Assembly: GCA_020073265.1 (NCBI GenBank) | Contig: JAIQFN010000053.1 | Span: 1 to 42,014, forward strand | DNA: 42,014 nucleotides | From: Terriglobia bacterium | Lineage (GTDB): Bacteria; Acidobacteriota; Terriglobia; Bryobacterales; Bryobacteraceae | Direction of reading: 5' to 3' | Part shown: piece after piece, positions 7,506 to 14,459 of the stretch | How the letters are laid out: each line of letters begins with the position of its first letter | How positions within the stretch are numbered: the first letter of the stretch is position 1 | Notes under the pieces: generated by a model | Told to the model about the DNA's origin: nothing | What the model saw: only the letters and a program-made list of their open reading frames with translations | Databases searched by the model: none | Translations under genes and position numbers: made by a program

Positions 7506-8591
7506 CTACTTCATATAGCCCCGTTCGCGGTAGTAGCGCGCCGCGCCGGGATGCACTGGGACATCATACGCCTTCCAGACGTTGTGCAGGTTGTAGGAAA
7601 AATTCAAGAGGCTCCATTCGAGCAGGTCCTGGTGTTCGTCCAGGGACCTGGCCACCAGGTAGGCGAAATCGTCGGGTGTGTCGGTCCGGCCGTAAACCAC
7701 CACGCCGGTATGCGCGACGCTGGGAATCGGATGTTCGATCCCGCGCAGCAGTCCGTCCGGTATGTTGGCCCGCTCCATTTCGCCGCTGCGTGCAAGTTTG
7801 GCGAGCAAGTCGTCGGGAAGCTGCAGGTATTGCAGATCGAACTTCTGGCTGATTTCGTACCACATGTTGAACTCGGGCGCGTTCGCCAGCGTGCCCTCGC
7901 CGATGGCGACATCGAAGTTCTTGCGCTCCGCCTCGGCCATGCCGGCGCCGATGTGGCCGCCCGCCGACTCGATGGATGCTCTCGTCAGGCCGTAGTAGTC
8001 CAAAACTTCCGAAGCTTGAGCGCCAACGCTGGTCAGGACGCGAACCGGCCAGCGCTTCTGCTTGATCTGGCCGAGATCGGTGATGCCCAGTTCGGCATTC
8101 ACGGCCACGATGAGATAAGTGGGCGACTGAATCTGGGCAATCAGACGCAGGTTCTTGCGTGGCTGCTCGCGCGAGTACGCGCCGGCTCCGCGATAAGCAT
8201 CCCAAAGAAACGGCGCGCCAGTGGCTCCGAACTCCACGGGGGCGTGCGGCGGGGCAGGGGCTTGGTTGCGCAGAAAAGGCGCGCGCTGCCAGAGTTCCTC
8301 GATCGGCGGAGGAATCTTCGCGTCGGCTACGATGCGCGGAGCGTCGGCGCCGGAGCAGTTGTAGCAGACCTGCACATCGTAGCCATAGGGCCGCAGGGCT
8401 TCCTTGACGATGTCGCCCAGGGCGCCCCAAGGACAGACTTTGCAGGCTCCGCCGAAGACCGGCTTCTTGACCTGGATGCCGAGCTCTTGCGCGCCGAGCG
8501 GGAGCGCGGCGAGAAGTGCAAGGCCGGCGATCAGGCGGACGGACCCCTGCGGCGTCCGCCTGCAACCGGTCCTCATCCCAAGCCAAGACAT
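7506..8591 (-). CDS. TAXI-family TRAP transporter solute-binding protein with two CxxC motifs
   Basis: The protein has 361 residues when started at ATG 8591 (MSWLGMRTGC). An earlier ATG at 8624 is excluded if the strong promoter at 8611-8640 is real, because it would lie upstream of the transcript start. A signal peptide ends about GAQ (residue 34). The protein resembles TAXI (TRAP-associated extracytoplasmic immunogenic) binding proteins: 'LRLIAQIQSPTYLIVAVNAELGITDLGQIK', 'VRVLTSVGAQASEVLDYYG', and the C-terminal 'VWKAYDVPVHPGAARYYRERG' typical of the family. The N-terminal part has CKVC and CYNC (Cys50, 53, 76, 79), which is unusual for a ligand-binding protein. No TRAP membrane subunit is encoded nearby, so it is an orphan or works with a distant transporter. 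Ligand unknown. Confidence 0.8.
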   Translation of the reverse strand: MSWLGMRTGCRRTPQGSVRLIAGLALLAALPLGAQELGIQVKKPVFGGACKVCPWGALGDIVKEALRPYGYDVQVCYNCSGADAPRIVADAKIPPPIEELWQRAPFLRNQAPAPPHAPVEFGATGAPFLWDAYRGAGAYSREQPRKNLRLIAQIQSPTYLIVAVNAELGITDLGQIKQKRWPVRVLTSVGAQASEVLDYYGLTRASIESAGGHIGAGMAEAERKNFDVAIGEGTLANAPEFNMWYEISQKFDLQYLQLPDDLLAKLARSGEMERANIPDGLLRGIEHPIPSVAHTGVVVYGRTDTPDDFAYLVARSLDEHQDLLEWSLLNFSYNLHNVWKAYDVPVHPGAARYYRERGYMK

Positions 8592-8610
8592 GGCCCGCGC
8601 CCCCTCGACG

Positions 8611-8640
8611 AATATATCGTCCATCCCGCCGGGGTGTCAA
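8611..8640 (-). promoter_or_regulatory. Strong sigma-70-type promoter of the TAXI gene
   Basis: On the reverse strand a perfect TTGACA (8640-8635) is followed by an 18-base spacer and TATATT (8616-8611). The predicted transcript would start near 8604, about 13 bases before ATG 8591, and includes a GAGGGG ribosome-binding site. The palindromic operator at 8647-8661 lies only six bases upstream of the -35 box. Confidence 0.65.
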
Positions 8641-8646
8641 TAAAAA

Positions 8647-8661
8647 TGTGACCCGGTAACA
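8647..8661. promoter_or_regulatory. Palindromic operator 2, probable TetR-family site
   Basis: TGTGACCCGGTAACA shares 13 of 15 bases with the site at 7458-7472. It sits between the end of the tetR gene (8683) and the -35 box of the TAXI promoter. The position just upstream of -35 fits either repression by steric block or activation; the esterase site, which overlaps -10, favours repression. Confidence 0.65.
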
Positions 8662-8682
8662 CTTTGCGCGGCAGCGGCGAAT

Positions 8683-9333
8683 CTATGCCGTCTTTCGCCG
8701 GCCGGCGGGACGCGTGCGCTGCAGCTTCTCGAACTCGGCGCGGGAAGGGAACTTGTGGATCGCGAAGTCGACCATTTGAAGCGCCATGCTGACGTAGCGG
8801 TCCAGGCGGTTGCTGGCCAGCACCATTCGCGCGACGGTGAAATTGCCATCAATCAGGAAAGCGGCCAGCAGTTTTGCGTACAGGTCGTCTTCCGGATCCC
8901 GGCCGGCCTCGCGGCTCAACGCGGCGGCCAGCAGGTCTTCGTACTGCAACTGGATCTTCAGCGATGCCGCCGTCAAAGCCGGTTCCGAATCCACCAGCTT
9001 GCTGTAGCGGACGATGTCGCCGCGCCGGGCGACCTCGGTTGCCGAAGTCTCGATGAAATCGCGCCAGTATTGGAGAACCGAGACTTGGCGGTTCGGATCC
9101 AACAATCCCTTTTCGAAGTGATGCAGGGCGATCTGCCGGAAGGCCAGCGCGATCTGCTCCTTGGAATTGAAATAGCGCAGCACCGTCTGCTTGTGGACGC
9201 CCGCCTTGGCCGCGATGTCTTCCAGCGTGGTGGCGGTGAAGCCTTCCTTGCGGAATAGAGACTGGGCGCTCTTCAGGATCAACCGGCGGGTCTCATCCTT
9301 CTTGCGCGCGCGAAGTCCTTGCTTCGGGTTCAC
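8683..9333 (-). CDS. TetR-family transcriptional regulator
   Basis: This 216-residue protein starts at GTG 9333. Residues about 12-60 form the TetR_N helix-turn-helix: 'ETRRLILKSAQSLFRKEGF' then 'TTLEDIAAKAGVHKQTVLRYFNSKEQI', with the typical 'YF.SKE' end of the recognition helix. Residues 70-200 are an all-helical ligand-binding domain with no recognisable subgroup signature, and the C-terminus is basic (RTRPAGRRKTA). TetR proteins usually repress and are released by a small ligand. The gene lies upstream of the TAXI and esterase genes on the same strand, and both of those have matching palindromes in front of them, so they are its likely targets. Its own -10-like box at 9341-9346 has no such palindrome, so autoregulation is not obvious. 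Confidence 0.9.
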   Translation of the reverse strand: MNPKQGLRARKKDETRRLILKSAQSLFRKEGFTATTLEDIAAKAGVHKQTVLRYFNSKEQIALAFRQIALHHFEKGLLDPNRQVSVLQYWRDFIETSATEVARRGDIVRYSKLVDSEPALTAASLKIQLQYEDLLAAALSREAGRDPEDDLYAKLLAAFLIDGNFTVARMVLASNRLDRYVSMALQMVDFAIHKFPSRAEFEKLQRTRPAGRRKTA

Positions 9334-9340
9334 TGCAGTT

Positions 9341-9346
9341 ACTATA
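9341..9346 (-). promoter_or_regulatory. -10-like box directly upstream of tetR
   Basis: TATAGT on the reverse strand lies seven bases before the GTG start at 9333, without a ribosome-binding site in between. This fits a leaderless transcript beginning at the start codon. No clear -35 box is visible. Confidence 0.4.
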
Positions 9347-9351
9347 TCGAA

Positions 9352-11688
9352 CTAGTTTGTGACCGCATAGCCGGTGGTTGCGAGCATTCGGCCGTTTGCG
9401 TCACCGGCGGCGCGGCCGTTGACGACCAGTTTGTAATTGGCCTGGGGATCGACTCCCGAAAACTTGACCACCAGCCGGCGGGGCGACATGGCCGCCTTCA
9501 GGTTGAACGAAATGCGATGCCCGTCGACGTGGACTCCACTCAGCGTGCACGCATTGAAACCGGCGCCGTGAGCGCGTTGCACGTTGATGTACGCGTCTCC
9601 CAGCACGCCCGACATCATTTCCACGCTGGCCATCTCGCTGCCGGTGCCCCAATGGATGCCCGTCAAGGCTCCCTGTTGATCCGGGTAGCCGGTATGCGCC
9701 CAATTCTCCCAAGGCGCCACGGCGAATCCGGATCTTGCGGCGGCTACGGCGCGCTCCAGATACTCCAGACGGCCCGTGGACTGGTAGTAATCGAGCAGCA
9801 GCGTCGCAAGATAGCACTCGCGCGCGTCGCTCCACTCCGCATCCGTGTTCTGCGTGGTGGTGCCGCCCAGCAGTTTGGGCGCGAACAGCGGATGATTCCA
9901 GACCTGCTGGGTGAGCAGCAGATAATCCAGCACGCGCTGTCCGGTCTGCAGATATTTCGGCTGCCCGGTGAGCCGGTAGATCTGCATGTACGCCTGCACC
10001 GCTTGCATGGTCGACAGGTTGTTCTGCGGATACTGAGCGGTCCAGCGATCGTAGAACGTGAACGGCTTGCGCGCGCAGGAGCGGAAGGTTTCAAAATCAT
10101 ACCAGCGCTGCCTGGGAAGCACTTCGCGCTCGATGAATTGCTGAGCGCGGATGGCGGCCTGGAGGTATTTCGCGTCGCCCGCGAAACCGGAGAACTGCGC
10201 CAGGAACAGCGCGGAGCCGGCGGTTTCCGCGTTAAAGTCGCGAAACTCCTCGCGGGGTTGGCGATTGGAATCGAACCAGGAGGGAATTTCGCCGGAAGGC
10301 TGCTGCGCCGTCAAAAGAAAATCCGCGTAGGGACGCAGGAAGGCGAGCACTTCGGTCTTTCTTTCCGGCGTCAGGTCGGAGGCCCAGCGTAGCATCCAAT
10401 AACCGGTCCAGGACATGCAGAAGGTGTGATAGTCGTCGGCGTAGCCGGCCCATCCATCTTCTTTCTGCCAGGTGTTGGTGTCGTGGATGTAGATGGTGGA
10501 GAAAAGGCCGTGGTCCTGGGGACTCTTGAGAGCAAGCGTCAGAACCTGCTCGGCCTTGCGCCGCATTTCCTGATTGTTGGAGTGCGTGGCGTAGAGGCGC
10601 CAACCGTAGGCGGTGCGCAGATTCTGAAACCAGGCATTGAACCAGGCGTCTTCCTTGGGCGCGTCATTGAATCGCCCGCCCGGATTGCGATTGCTGGTCA
10701 GCGCGCCGCAGCGCTGGCCGCCACAATCGAATTCGAAATATTTTTCGTTGGCGTAGCGGACCCACGCCTCCTGGCGCCAATCGTCGAAGAGAAATAACTC
10801 GGGACGCCGCACGTTCTGCTGCAGGTTCAGGGTTTGCTTTAGCGCGGGGCTTCCGAATTTTTCCCACAGCAGCCGGCTGATGCGGCCGTAGCCCAATCGT
10901 TCGGGCTGGCTGGACGCCACGATCCAGTATTGATAGCTGACGGGGTCGCGAATCGCATCGCTGCTCGCGGAGCCGGTGATCCGCCGAAAGTAGCTGTGGC
11001 CATAGGGAGCGCTGGGAACCACGCCGTACGAGAACCACGCGCGGCTGTTGGATGTGACATCCAGATCGAGCGCCACTGGAGCATTGCGCAGATCGTTGGC
11101 GGTGAGCAGGTCCACTCGGGGCACGATCGCGGCGAAGATCCGCGCCTGCTGAAACATCACCGCCGGCGATTTGAAACCCCAGTGCGGAATCAACATGTCC
11201 TCGGCCGACTTCAGGTTTTGGCTCCAGACAAAATCCAGAGGTCCGCGCTCGGGTGTGTCCTCATGCCGCGGCGCCGGAGCGAAAAACATGCGATCTTCCA
11301 CCGACTGCACCGGTCGCCCGGGAACAAAACGCACCTTCACCGCGACGGTGTCGGGGTCTGGGCCGAGCTGCAGCTCGCGCTCAACCGTGCTGTCTCCGCA
11401 TTTCGCTTTGGTGAGAATTTTCCCGCCCGTCAGCTCCGCGCTCACGACGCGGCACGCCTCGGTCTTGCCGGCCGCTCGGACTTGGGTCAGGGAAGCGGAC
11501 GTATCCAGCGCCGGCACCCAGGACTTGCCGTCCAATATCTGCACCGTTTCGGCGGGACCTGACTCGACGGTCGAAACCACGACGCGGATCCTGTCCCCGC
11601 GCAACACCGACGGTGAAGTCGCTGCGGCGGCCGACAAGGCTAAGACCAGCGCGGCGCTGACAATGCCGCTGCGGATGTGGATCTGCAC
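9352..11688 (-). CDS. Large secreted protein with a helical-barrel (glycosidase-like) core
   Basis: The protein has 778 residues when started at GTG 11688. This start yields a signal peptide (QIHIRSGIVSAALVLALSAAAA) and sits nine bases after a -10-like box; an open frame continues upstream to 11823 without signal-like sequence. The N-terminal 250 residues are beta-rich. From about residue 290 to 700, repeated Trp/Tyr-rich helical segments (WFNAWFQNLRTAYGWRLYAT, SWTGYWMLRWASDLTPERK, YLQTGQRVLDYLLLTQQVW, ECYLATLLLDYYQSTGRLEYL) look like an (alpha/alpha)6 barrel, as in several glycoside hydrolase and epimerase families. The last 80 residues are beta-rich (RRLVVKFSGVDPQANYKLVVNG), like a small C-terminal sandwich. 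I cannot assign a GH family or the catalytic acids. It is likely to act on a polysaccharide outside the cytoplasm. Confidence 0.72.
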   Translation of the reverse strand: MQIHIRSGIVSAALVLALSAAAATSPSVLRGDRIRVVVSTVESGPAETVQILDGKSWVPALDTSASLTQVRAAGKTEACRVVSAELTGGKILTKAKCGDSTVERELQLGPDPDTVAVKVRFVPGRPVQSVEDRMFFAPAPRHEDTPERGPLDFVWSQNLKSAEDMLIPHWGFKSPAVMFQQARIFAAIVPRVDLLTANDLRNAPVALDLDVTSNSRAWFSYGVVPSAPYGHSYFRRITGSASSDAIRDPVSYQYWIVASSQPERLGYGRISRLLWEKFGSPALKQTLNLQQNVRRPELFLFDDWRQEAWVRYANEKYFEFDCGGQRCGALTSNRNPGGRFNDAPKEDAWFNAWFQNLRTAYGWRLYATHSNNQEMRRKAEQVLTLALKSPQDHGLFSTIYIHDTNTWQKEDGWAGYADDYHTFCMSWTGYWMLRWASDLTPERKTEVLAFLRPYADFLLTAQQPSGEIPSWFDSNRQPREEFRDFNAETAGSALFLAQFSGFAGDAKYLQAAIRAQQFIEREVLPRQRWYDFETFRSCARKPFTFYDRWTAQYPQNNLSTMQAVQAYMQIYRLTGQPKYLQTGQRVLDYLLLTQQVWNHPLFAPKLLGGTTTQNTDAEWSDARECYLATLLLDYYQSTGRLEYLERAVAAARSGFAVAPWENWAHTGYPDQQGALTGIHWGTGSEMASVEMMSGVLGDAYINVQRAHGAGFNACTLSGVHVDGHRISFNLKAAMSPRRLVVKFSGVDPQANYKLVVNGRAAGDANGRMLATTGYAVTN

Positions 11689-11697
11689 TCTTTGTGT

Positions 11698-11731
11698 AGT
11701 GTAATGCAACGCGACCACGATGCGATACACT
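11698..11731. promoter_or_regulatory. Pair of divergent -10-like boxes
   Basis: TACACT occurs on both strands of this short gap. On the reverse strand (11703-11698) it lies nine bases before GTG 11688. On the forward strand (11726-11731) it lies six bases before ATG 11738 and nine before ATG 11741. The symmetrical layout suggests two back-to-back promoters giving very short or absent leaders. Confidence 0.4.
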
Positions 11732-11737
11732 GGCCGG

Positions 11738-12616
11738 ATGATGCGTGTCCTTGCGCTCGCGGCCGCGTTTCCACTCTTGGTCGCCGCGCAGCGAGTTTTT
11801 CCGCCGCTACGGATCATCGGCAACGTGTACTACGTCGGCGATAACGACCTGGCCAGTTACCTCATCACCACGCCCAAGGGCAGCATCCTGATCAACACGG
11901 GTTACGAGTACTCGGTGCCCGAGATCCGATCACGCATCGCCACTCTGGGCTTCAAGTTCTCGGACATCAAGATCCTGCTGGTGACGCACGCGCACTCAGA
12001 TCACGCCGCCGGCGAAGCAGCGGTGAAGAAGCTCACGGGCGCGCAGATGCTGGCCATGGCCGAAGAAGCTCCGCTGCTCGAATCGGGTGGCAAGACCGAC
12101 TACCTGTTCGGCAATTCCGGCTGGTTCCCCGCGGTGAAAGTGGATCGCACGCTGAAGGACGGCGAGCAGATCGAGCTGGGCGGCACCGTGCTCACCGCGT
12201 ATCTGCATCCGGGGCACACCAAGGGCAGCACCAGTTACGCGCTAGATGTCGTCGAAAGCGGCAAGACGTACCACGTGCTGATCGCGAACCTCGGCAACAT
12301 CAACCCCGGCACCGTGCTGCTGCACAATCCGAAGTATCCGAAAATCGTCGAGGACTACGCGCGCACGTTTCAGGCGCAGAAGCAGCTGCCTTGCGATATT
12401 TTCCTGACCTCGCACGCCGGCCAGTTCGGATTGCTGCGCAAATGGCGTCCGGGCGATTCGTACGATCCCAACCGCTTCGTCGATCCGGACGGCTACGCGC
12501 GCGCGGTGGAACGTTCAGAAGGCGCTTACCTGCGGCAGTTGCAGCAGGAGCGCGACGAAGAGCAGGCCTGGAAGGATCACCTGCATTTCAAGGACGTGAT
12601 TCCCGACAAGCAGTAA
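11738..12616 (+). CDS. Secreted metallo-beta-lactamase, subclass B3 type
   Basis: This 292-residue protein has a signal peptide (MMRVLALAAAFPLLVAAQ). The metal ligands are all visible: 'THAHSDHAAG' gives His84, His86, Asp88 and His89; 'HPGHTKGST' gives His160; and 'LTSHAGQFGL' gives His226. The H-x-H-x-D-H pattern with no Cys ligand and a third-site His is the subclass B3 layout. 'NVYYVGDNDLASYLITTPKGSILINTGYE' at the N-terminus and the 'SHAGQFGLLRKW' ending also fit B3 enzymes of the GOB/BJP group rather than glyoxalase-like relatives. It would hydrolyse beta-lactams in the periplasm using two zinc ions. Activity must be shown, since unselected soil homologues vary. Either ATG 11738 or ATG 11741 may be used. 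The gene ends one base before the convergent sugar-binding lipoprotein gene. Confidence 0.82.
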   Translation: MMRVLALAAAFPLLVAAQRVFPPLRIIGNVYYVGDNDLASYLITTPKGSILINTGYEYSVPEIRSRIATLGFKFSDIKILLVTHAHSDHAAGEAAVKKLTGAQMLAMAEEAPLLESGGKTDYLFGNSGWFPAVKVDRTLKDGEQIELGGTVLTAYLHPGHTKGSTSYALDVVESGKTYHVLIANLGNINPGTVLLHNPKYPKIVEDYARTFQAQKQLPCDIFLTSHAGQFGLLRKWRPGDSYDPNRFVDPDGYARAVERSEGAYLRQLQQERDEEQAWKDHLHFKDVIPDKQ

Positions 12617-12617
12617 C

Positions 12618-13583
12618 TCAGCCGCCGCCCAGATACTTCTTCACATCCGGATAAAGCAGCTCGTGCACGTCGGGCTGGTCGAGATCGGCTTTGTGAACCA
12701 CCCGCGCGGGCAGGTCGACCTGCTTGGGCGGCGTCACTCCGTGCAGCTTGTCCACCAGCGTGCGCACCGCTTCGAAGCCCATGCGGAACGGATCCTGCAC
12801 CACCAGGGCGTCGATGGTTCCGCCTTTCAAATCGTCGATGATGCTGTCGCTCGCGTCGAAGGCCACGAATTTCACCTTGCCCGAAAGGCCGCGCGACTTG
12901 AGCGCCAGCGCCACGCCCATGCTGCTGGGCTCCGACGATGCGAAGATGCCGTCCAGATCCGCGTGCGCCGTCAGGATATTCTCCGCGGCGGCGACGCCTT
13001 TGGAACGGTCGGACATGGAGAACTGGCGCGCGACGATCTGGATCTTCGGAAACTCGGCCTTGATCACTTCGTCGAAGGCGCGCTCGCGATCCATGGTGGA
13101 CGCGCTGCCGGGAGTATTCATGACGATCGCGACCTTGCCCGCGCCGCCGATCAGCCGAGCCAGCTCGCGCGCGCCCATCTGGCCAGCCTGATAGTTGTTG
13201 GTGGCGACGAAGGTGAGGTAGTTGGTGGAATCGACGCCCGAGTCGAAGACCGTGACCGGAATGCCCAGCTCGGCGGCGCGGTCGAGCGAACGGTTCAGCG
13301 CCTTGCGCTCGGTGGCTGCCACCGCCAGGCCGTCCACATGCTGAGCGATCATCGAATCGACGATCTGCATCTGGCGGTCATACTCGGTCTCCTGCGCGGG
13401 TCCGTTCCACAGCACTTCGACTCCGAACTTCTGGCCTGCGGCGGCCGCCCCGGCGTGCACCGAGACCCAGAAGACATGCGAGTTGGCTTTGGGGATGACG
13501 GCGATTCGTTTGGTCGCGCCGCGGTTGCAGGAAAGCAGCAGCACCAGCGATGCTGCCGCTGCGATGGCGCGGTTACTGCGCAC
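12618..13583 (-). CDS. Sugar-binding lipoprotein of the RbsB type (ABC transporter substrate-binding family)
   Basis: The protein has 321 residues. It starts with GTG 13583 inside the end of the SDR gene; the two overlap by 11 bases. 'SLVLLLSCNRG' is a lipobox with Cys19, so the mature protein is probably anchored to a membrane. The rest is a two-lobed type I periplasmic binding protein: RIAVIPKANSHVFWVSVHAG, 'EYDRQMQIVDSMIAQHVDGLAVAATE', 'GIPVTVFDSGVDS', 'GIFASSEPSSMGVALALKSRG' and 'FVAFDASDSIIDDLKGG'. Family members deliver ribose, xylose or similar sugars to an ABC transporter. No permease or ATPase gene is in the window, so it may be an orphan or share a distant transporter. Translation is probably coupled to the SDR gene, hinting at uptake and oxidation of the same sugar or polyol. 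Confidence 0.88.
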   Translation of the reverse strand: MRSNRAIAAAASLVLLLSCNRGATKRIAVIPKANSHVFWVSVHAGAAAAGQKFGVEVLWNGPAQETEYDRQMQIVDSMIAQHVDGLAVAATERKALNRSLDRAAELGIPVTVFDSGVDSTNYLTFVATNNYQAGQMGARELARLIGGAGKVAIVMNTPGSASTMDRERAFDEVIKAEFPKIQIVARQFSMSDRSKGVAAAENILTAHADLDGIFASSEPSSMGVALALKSRGLSGKVKFVAFDASDSIIDDLKGGTIDALVVQDPFRMGFEAVRTLVDKLHGVTPPKQVDLPARVVHKADLDQPDVHELLYPDVKKYLGGG

Positions 13584-14322
13584 ACCAGCCGCCGTCGATC
13601 AGAATGTCGGTGCCGGTGATGAACGACGCTTCGTCCGAACACAGGTACAGCGCCAGCTTCCCGACTTCTTCGGGCTTACCCCAGCGTCCTAGCGGGACTC
13701 GCGCGTTGAACGTTGCGTTGGCCGCCGGATCCGCCGCGAGCGGCGCCGTCATCTCGGTGAGAAACGGGCCGGGACTGATCGCCACTACAGTGATGTTTTC
13801 GGAAGCCAGTTCGAGCGCCAGCGCGCGAGTGAATCCCAGGAGTCCTGCCTTGCTGGCCGAATACGCGGTGCGCTGCGGAAGCGAGATGTGCGCCATGATC
13901 GAGCTGATGTTGATCACCCGGCCGTAGCCGCGGCCTTTCATGTGCGGCACGAAGGAGCGCGACAGCAGGAAGGCGCTGGTCAGGTTGGTGTTGAGCACCG
14001 TGTTCCAGTCGGCCAGGGTGAAGTCGAGGCACAGGCTTCGCACCACGGTGCCGGCGTTGTTGATCAGGATGTCCACCGGCCCGAGCTTGCTCTTGACGTC
14101 GCGCTCGAGTTGGAGGATCTGCGCTTCGTCGCTGACGTCGGCGCGGAAAACTTCGGCTTGGGCGCCCAGTTGGCGGGCTTCCTGGGCGACGGCTGCAAGC
14201 TGCGCGGCATCGCGCGAGACCAGAGCTAAGCGCGCGCCTGCTCCGCCCAACGCCAATGCCATCGCCTTGCCCAAGCCGCGGCTTGCGCCGGTGATCAGTG
14301 CCACGCGTCCGTTCAATGCCAT
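13573..14322 (-). CDS. SDR-family NAD(P)-dependent oxidoreductase
   Basis: This 249-residue protein is a classical short-chain dehydrogenase/reductase. It shows the cofactor loop TGASRGLG (residues 11-18), NNAG (88-91) and the catalytic Ser141, Tyr154 and Lys158 (NISSIMA, then YSASK). The 'PG' motif follows at ISPGPFLTEM, and the C-terminus is 'GTDILIDGGW', as in FabG/gluconate dehydrogenase-like enzymes. It lacks a signal peptide, so it is cytoplasmic. Its stop overlaps the start of the sugar-binding lipoprotein gene, so the two are one transcript and a sugar or sugar-acid substrate is plausible. Specificity within SDRs cannot be read from sequence. Confidence 0.88.
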   Translation of the reverse strand: MALNGRVALITGASRGLGKAMALALGGAGARLALVSRDAAQLAAVAQEARQLGAQAEVFRADVSDEAQILQLERDVKSKLGPVDILINNAGTVVRSLCLDFTLADWNTVLNTNLTSAFLLSRSFVPHMKGRGYGRVINISSIMAHISLPQRTAYSASKAGLLGFTRALALELASENITVVAISPGPFLTEMTAPLAADPAANATFNARVPLGRWGKPEEVGKLALYLCSDEASFITGTDILIDGGWCAQ

Positions 14323-14330
14323 AAGCGCTC

Positions 14331-14336
14331 ATTGTA
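14331..14336 (-). promoter_or_regulatory. -10-like box directly upstream of the SDR gene
   Basis: TACAAT on the reverse strand lies eight bases before ATG 14322, with no ribosome-binding site between. The upstream -35 position falls inside the double-hairpin repeat at 14346-14387. This fits a leaderless transcript. Confidence 0.45.
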
Positions 14337-14345
14337 CACACTGGA

Positions 14346-14387
14346 GGCCGGCTGAAAGCCGGCTGCAGCCAGGATTGGCTGCCCCAC
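14346..14387 (+). repeat. Double-hairpin dispersed repeat, copy A
   Basis: This 42-base element contains two adjacent hairpins. The first is GCCGGCT/AGCCGGC around GAA. The second is GCAGCCA/TGGCTGC around GGAT. It ends in CCCCAC. Copies B (31162-31202) and C (40395-40437) have the same layout. In copy C both stems change on both sides so that pairing is kept. Copy A lies between the divergent SDR and methyltransferase genes. Confidence 0.8.
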
Positions 14388-14459
14388 GGTGGTAAACTAA
14401 GAACGCGTTGCCTCGCCTGTGCGTCGATCGCCGCACGACGCTTTTTTCGCTTCCGCTCC

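Noticed and set aside
7551-8651. 366-residue forward open frame
   Set aside because: Antisense shadow of the TAXI gene, which has family motifs, a promoter and a ribosome-binding site.
9319-10392. 357-residue forward open frame
   Set aside because: Antisense of the glycosidase-like gene; no recognisable domain and inconsistent with the clear signal peptide protein opposite.
14341-14400. CRISPR or tRNA-like element because of the strong hairpins
   Set aside because: No regular spacing, no spacers, no cloverleaf; the three copies are far apart and fit a dispersed palindromic repeat.
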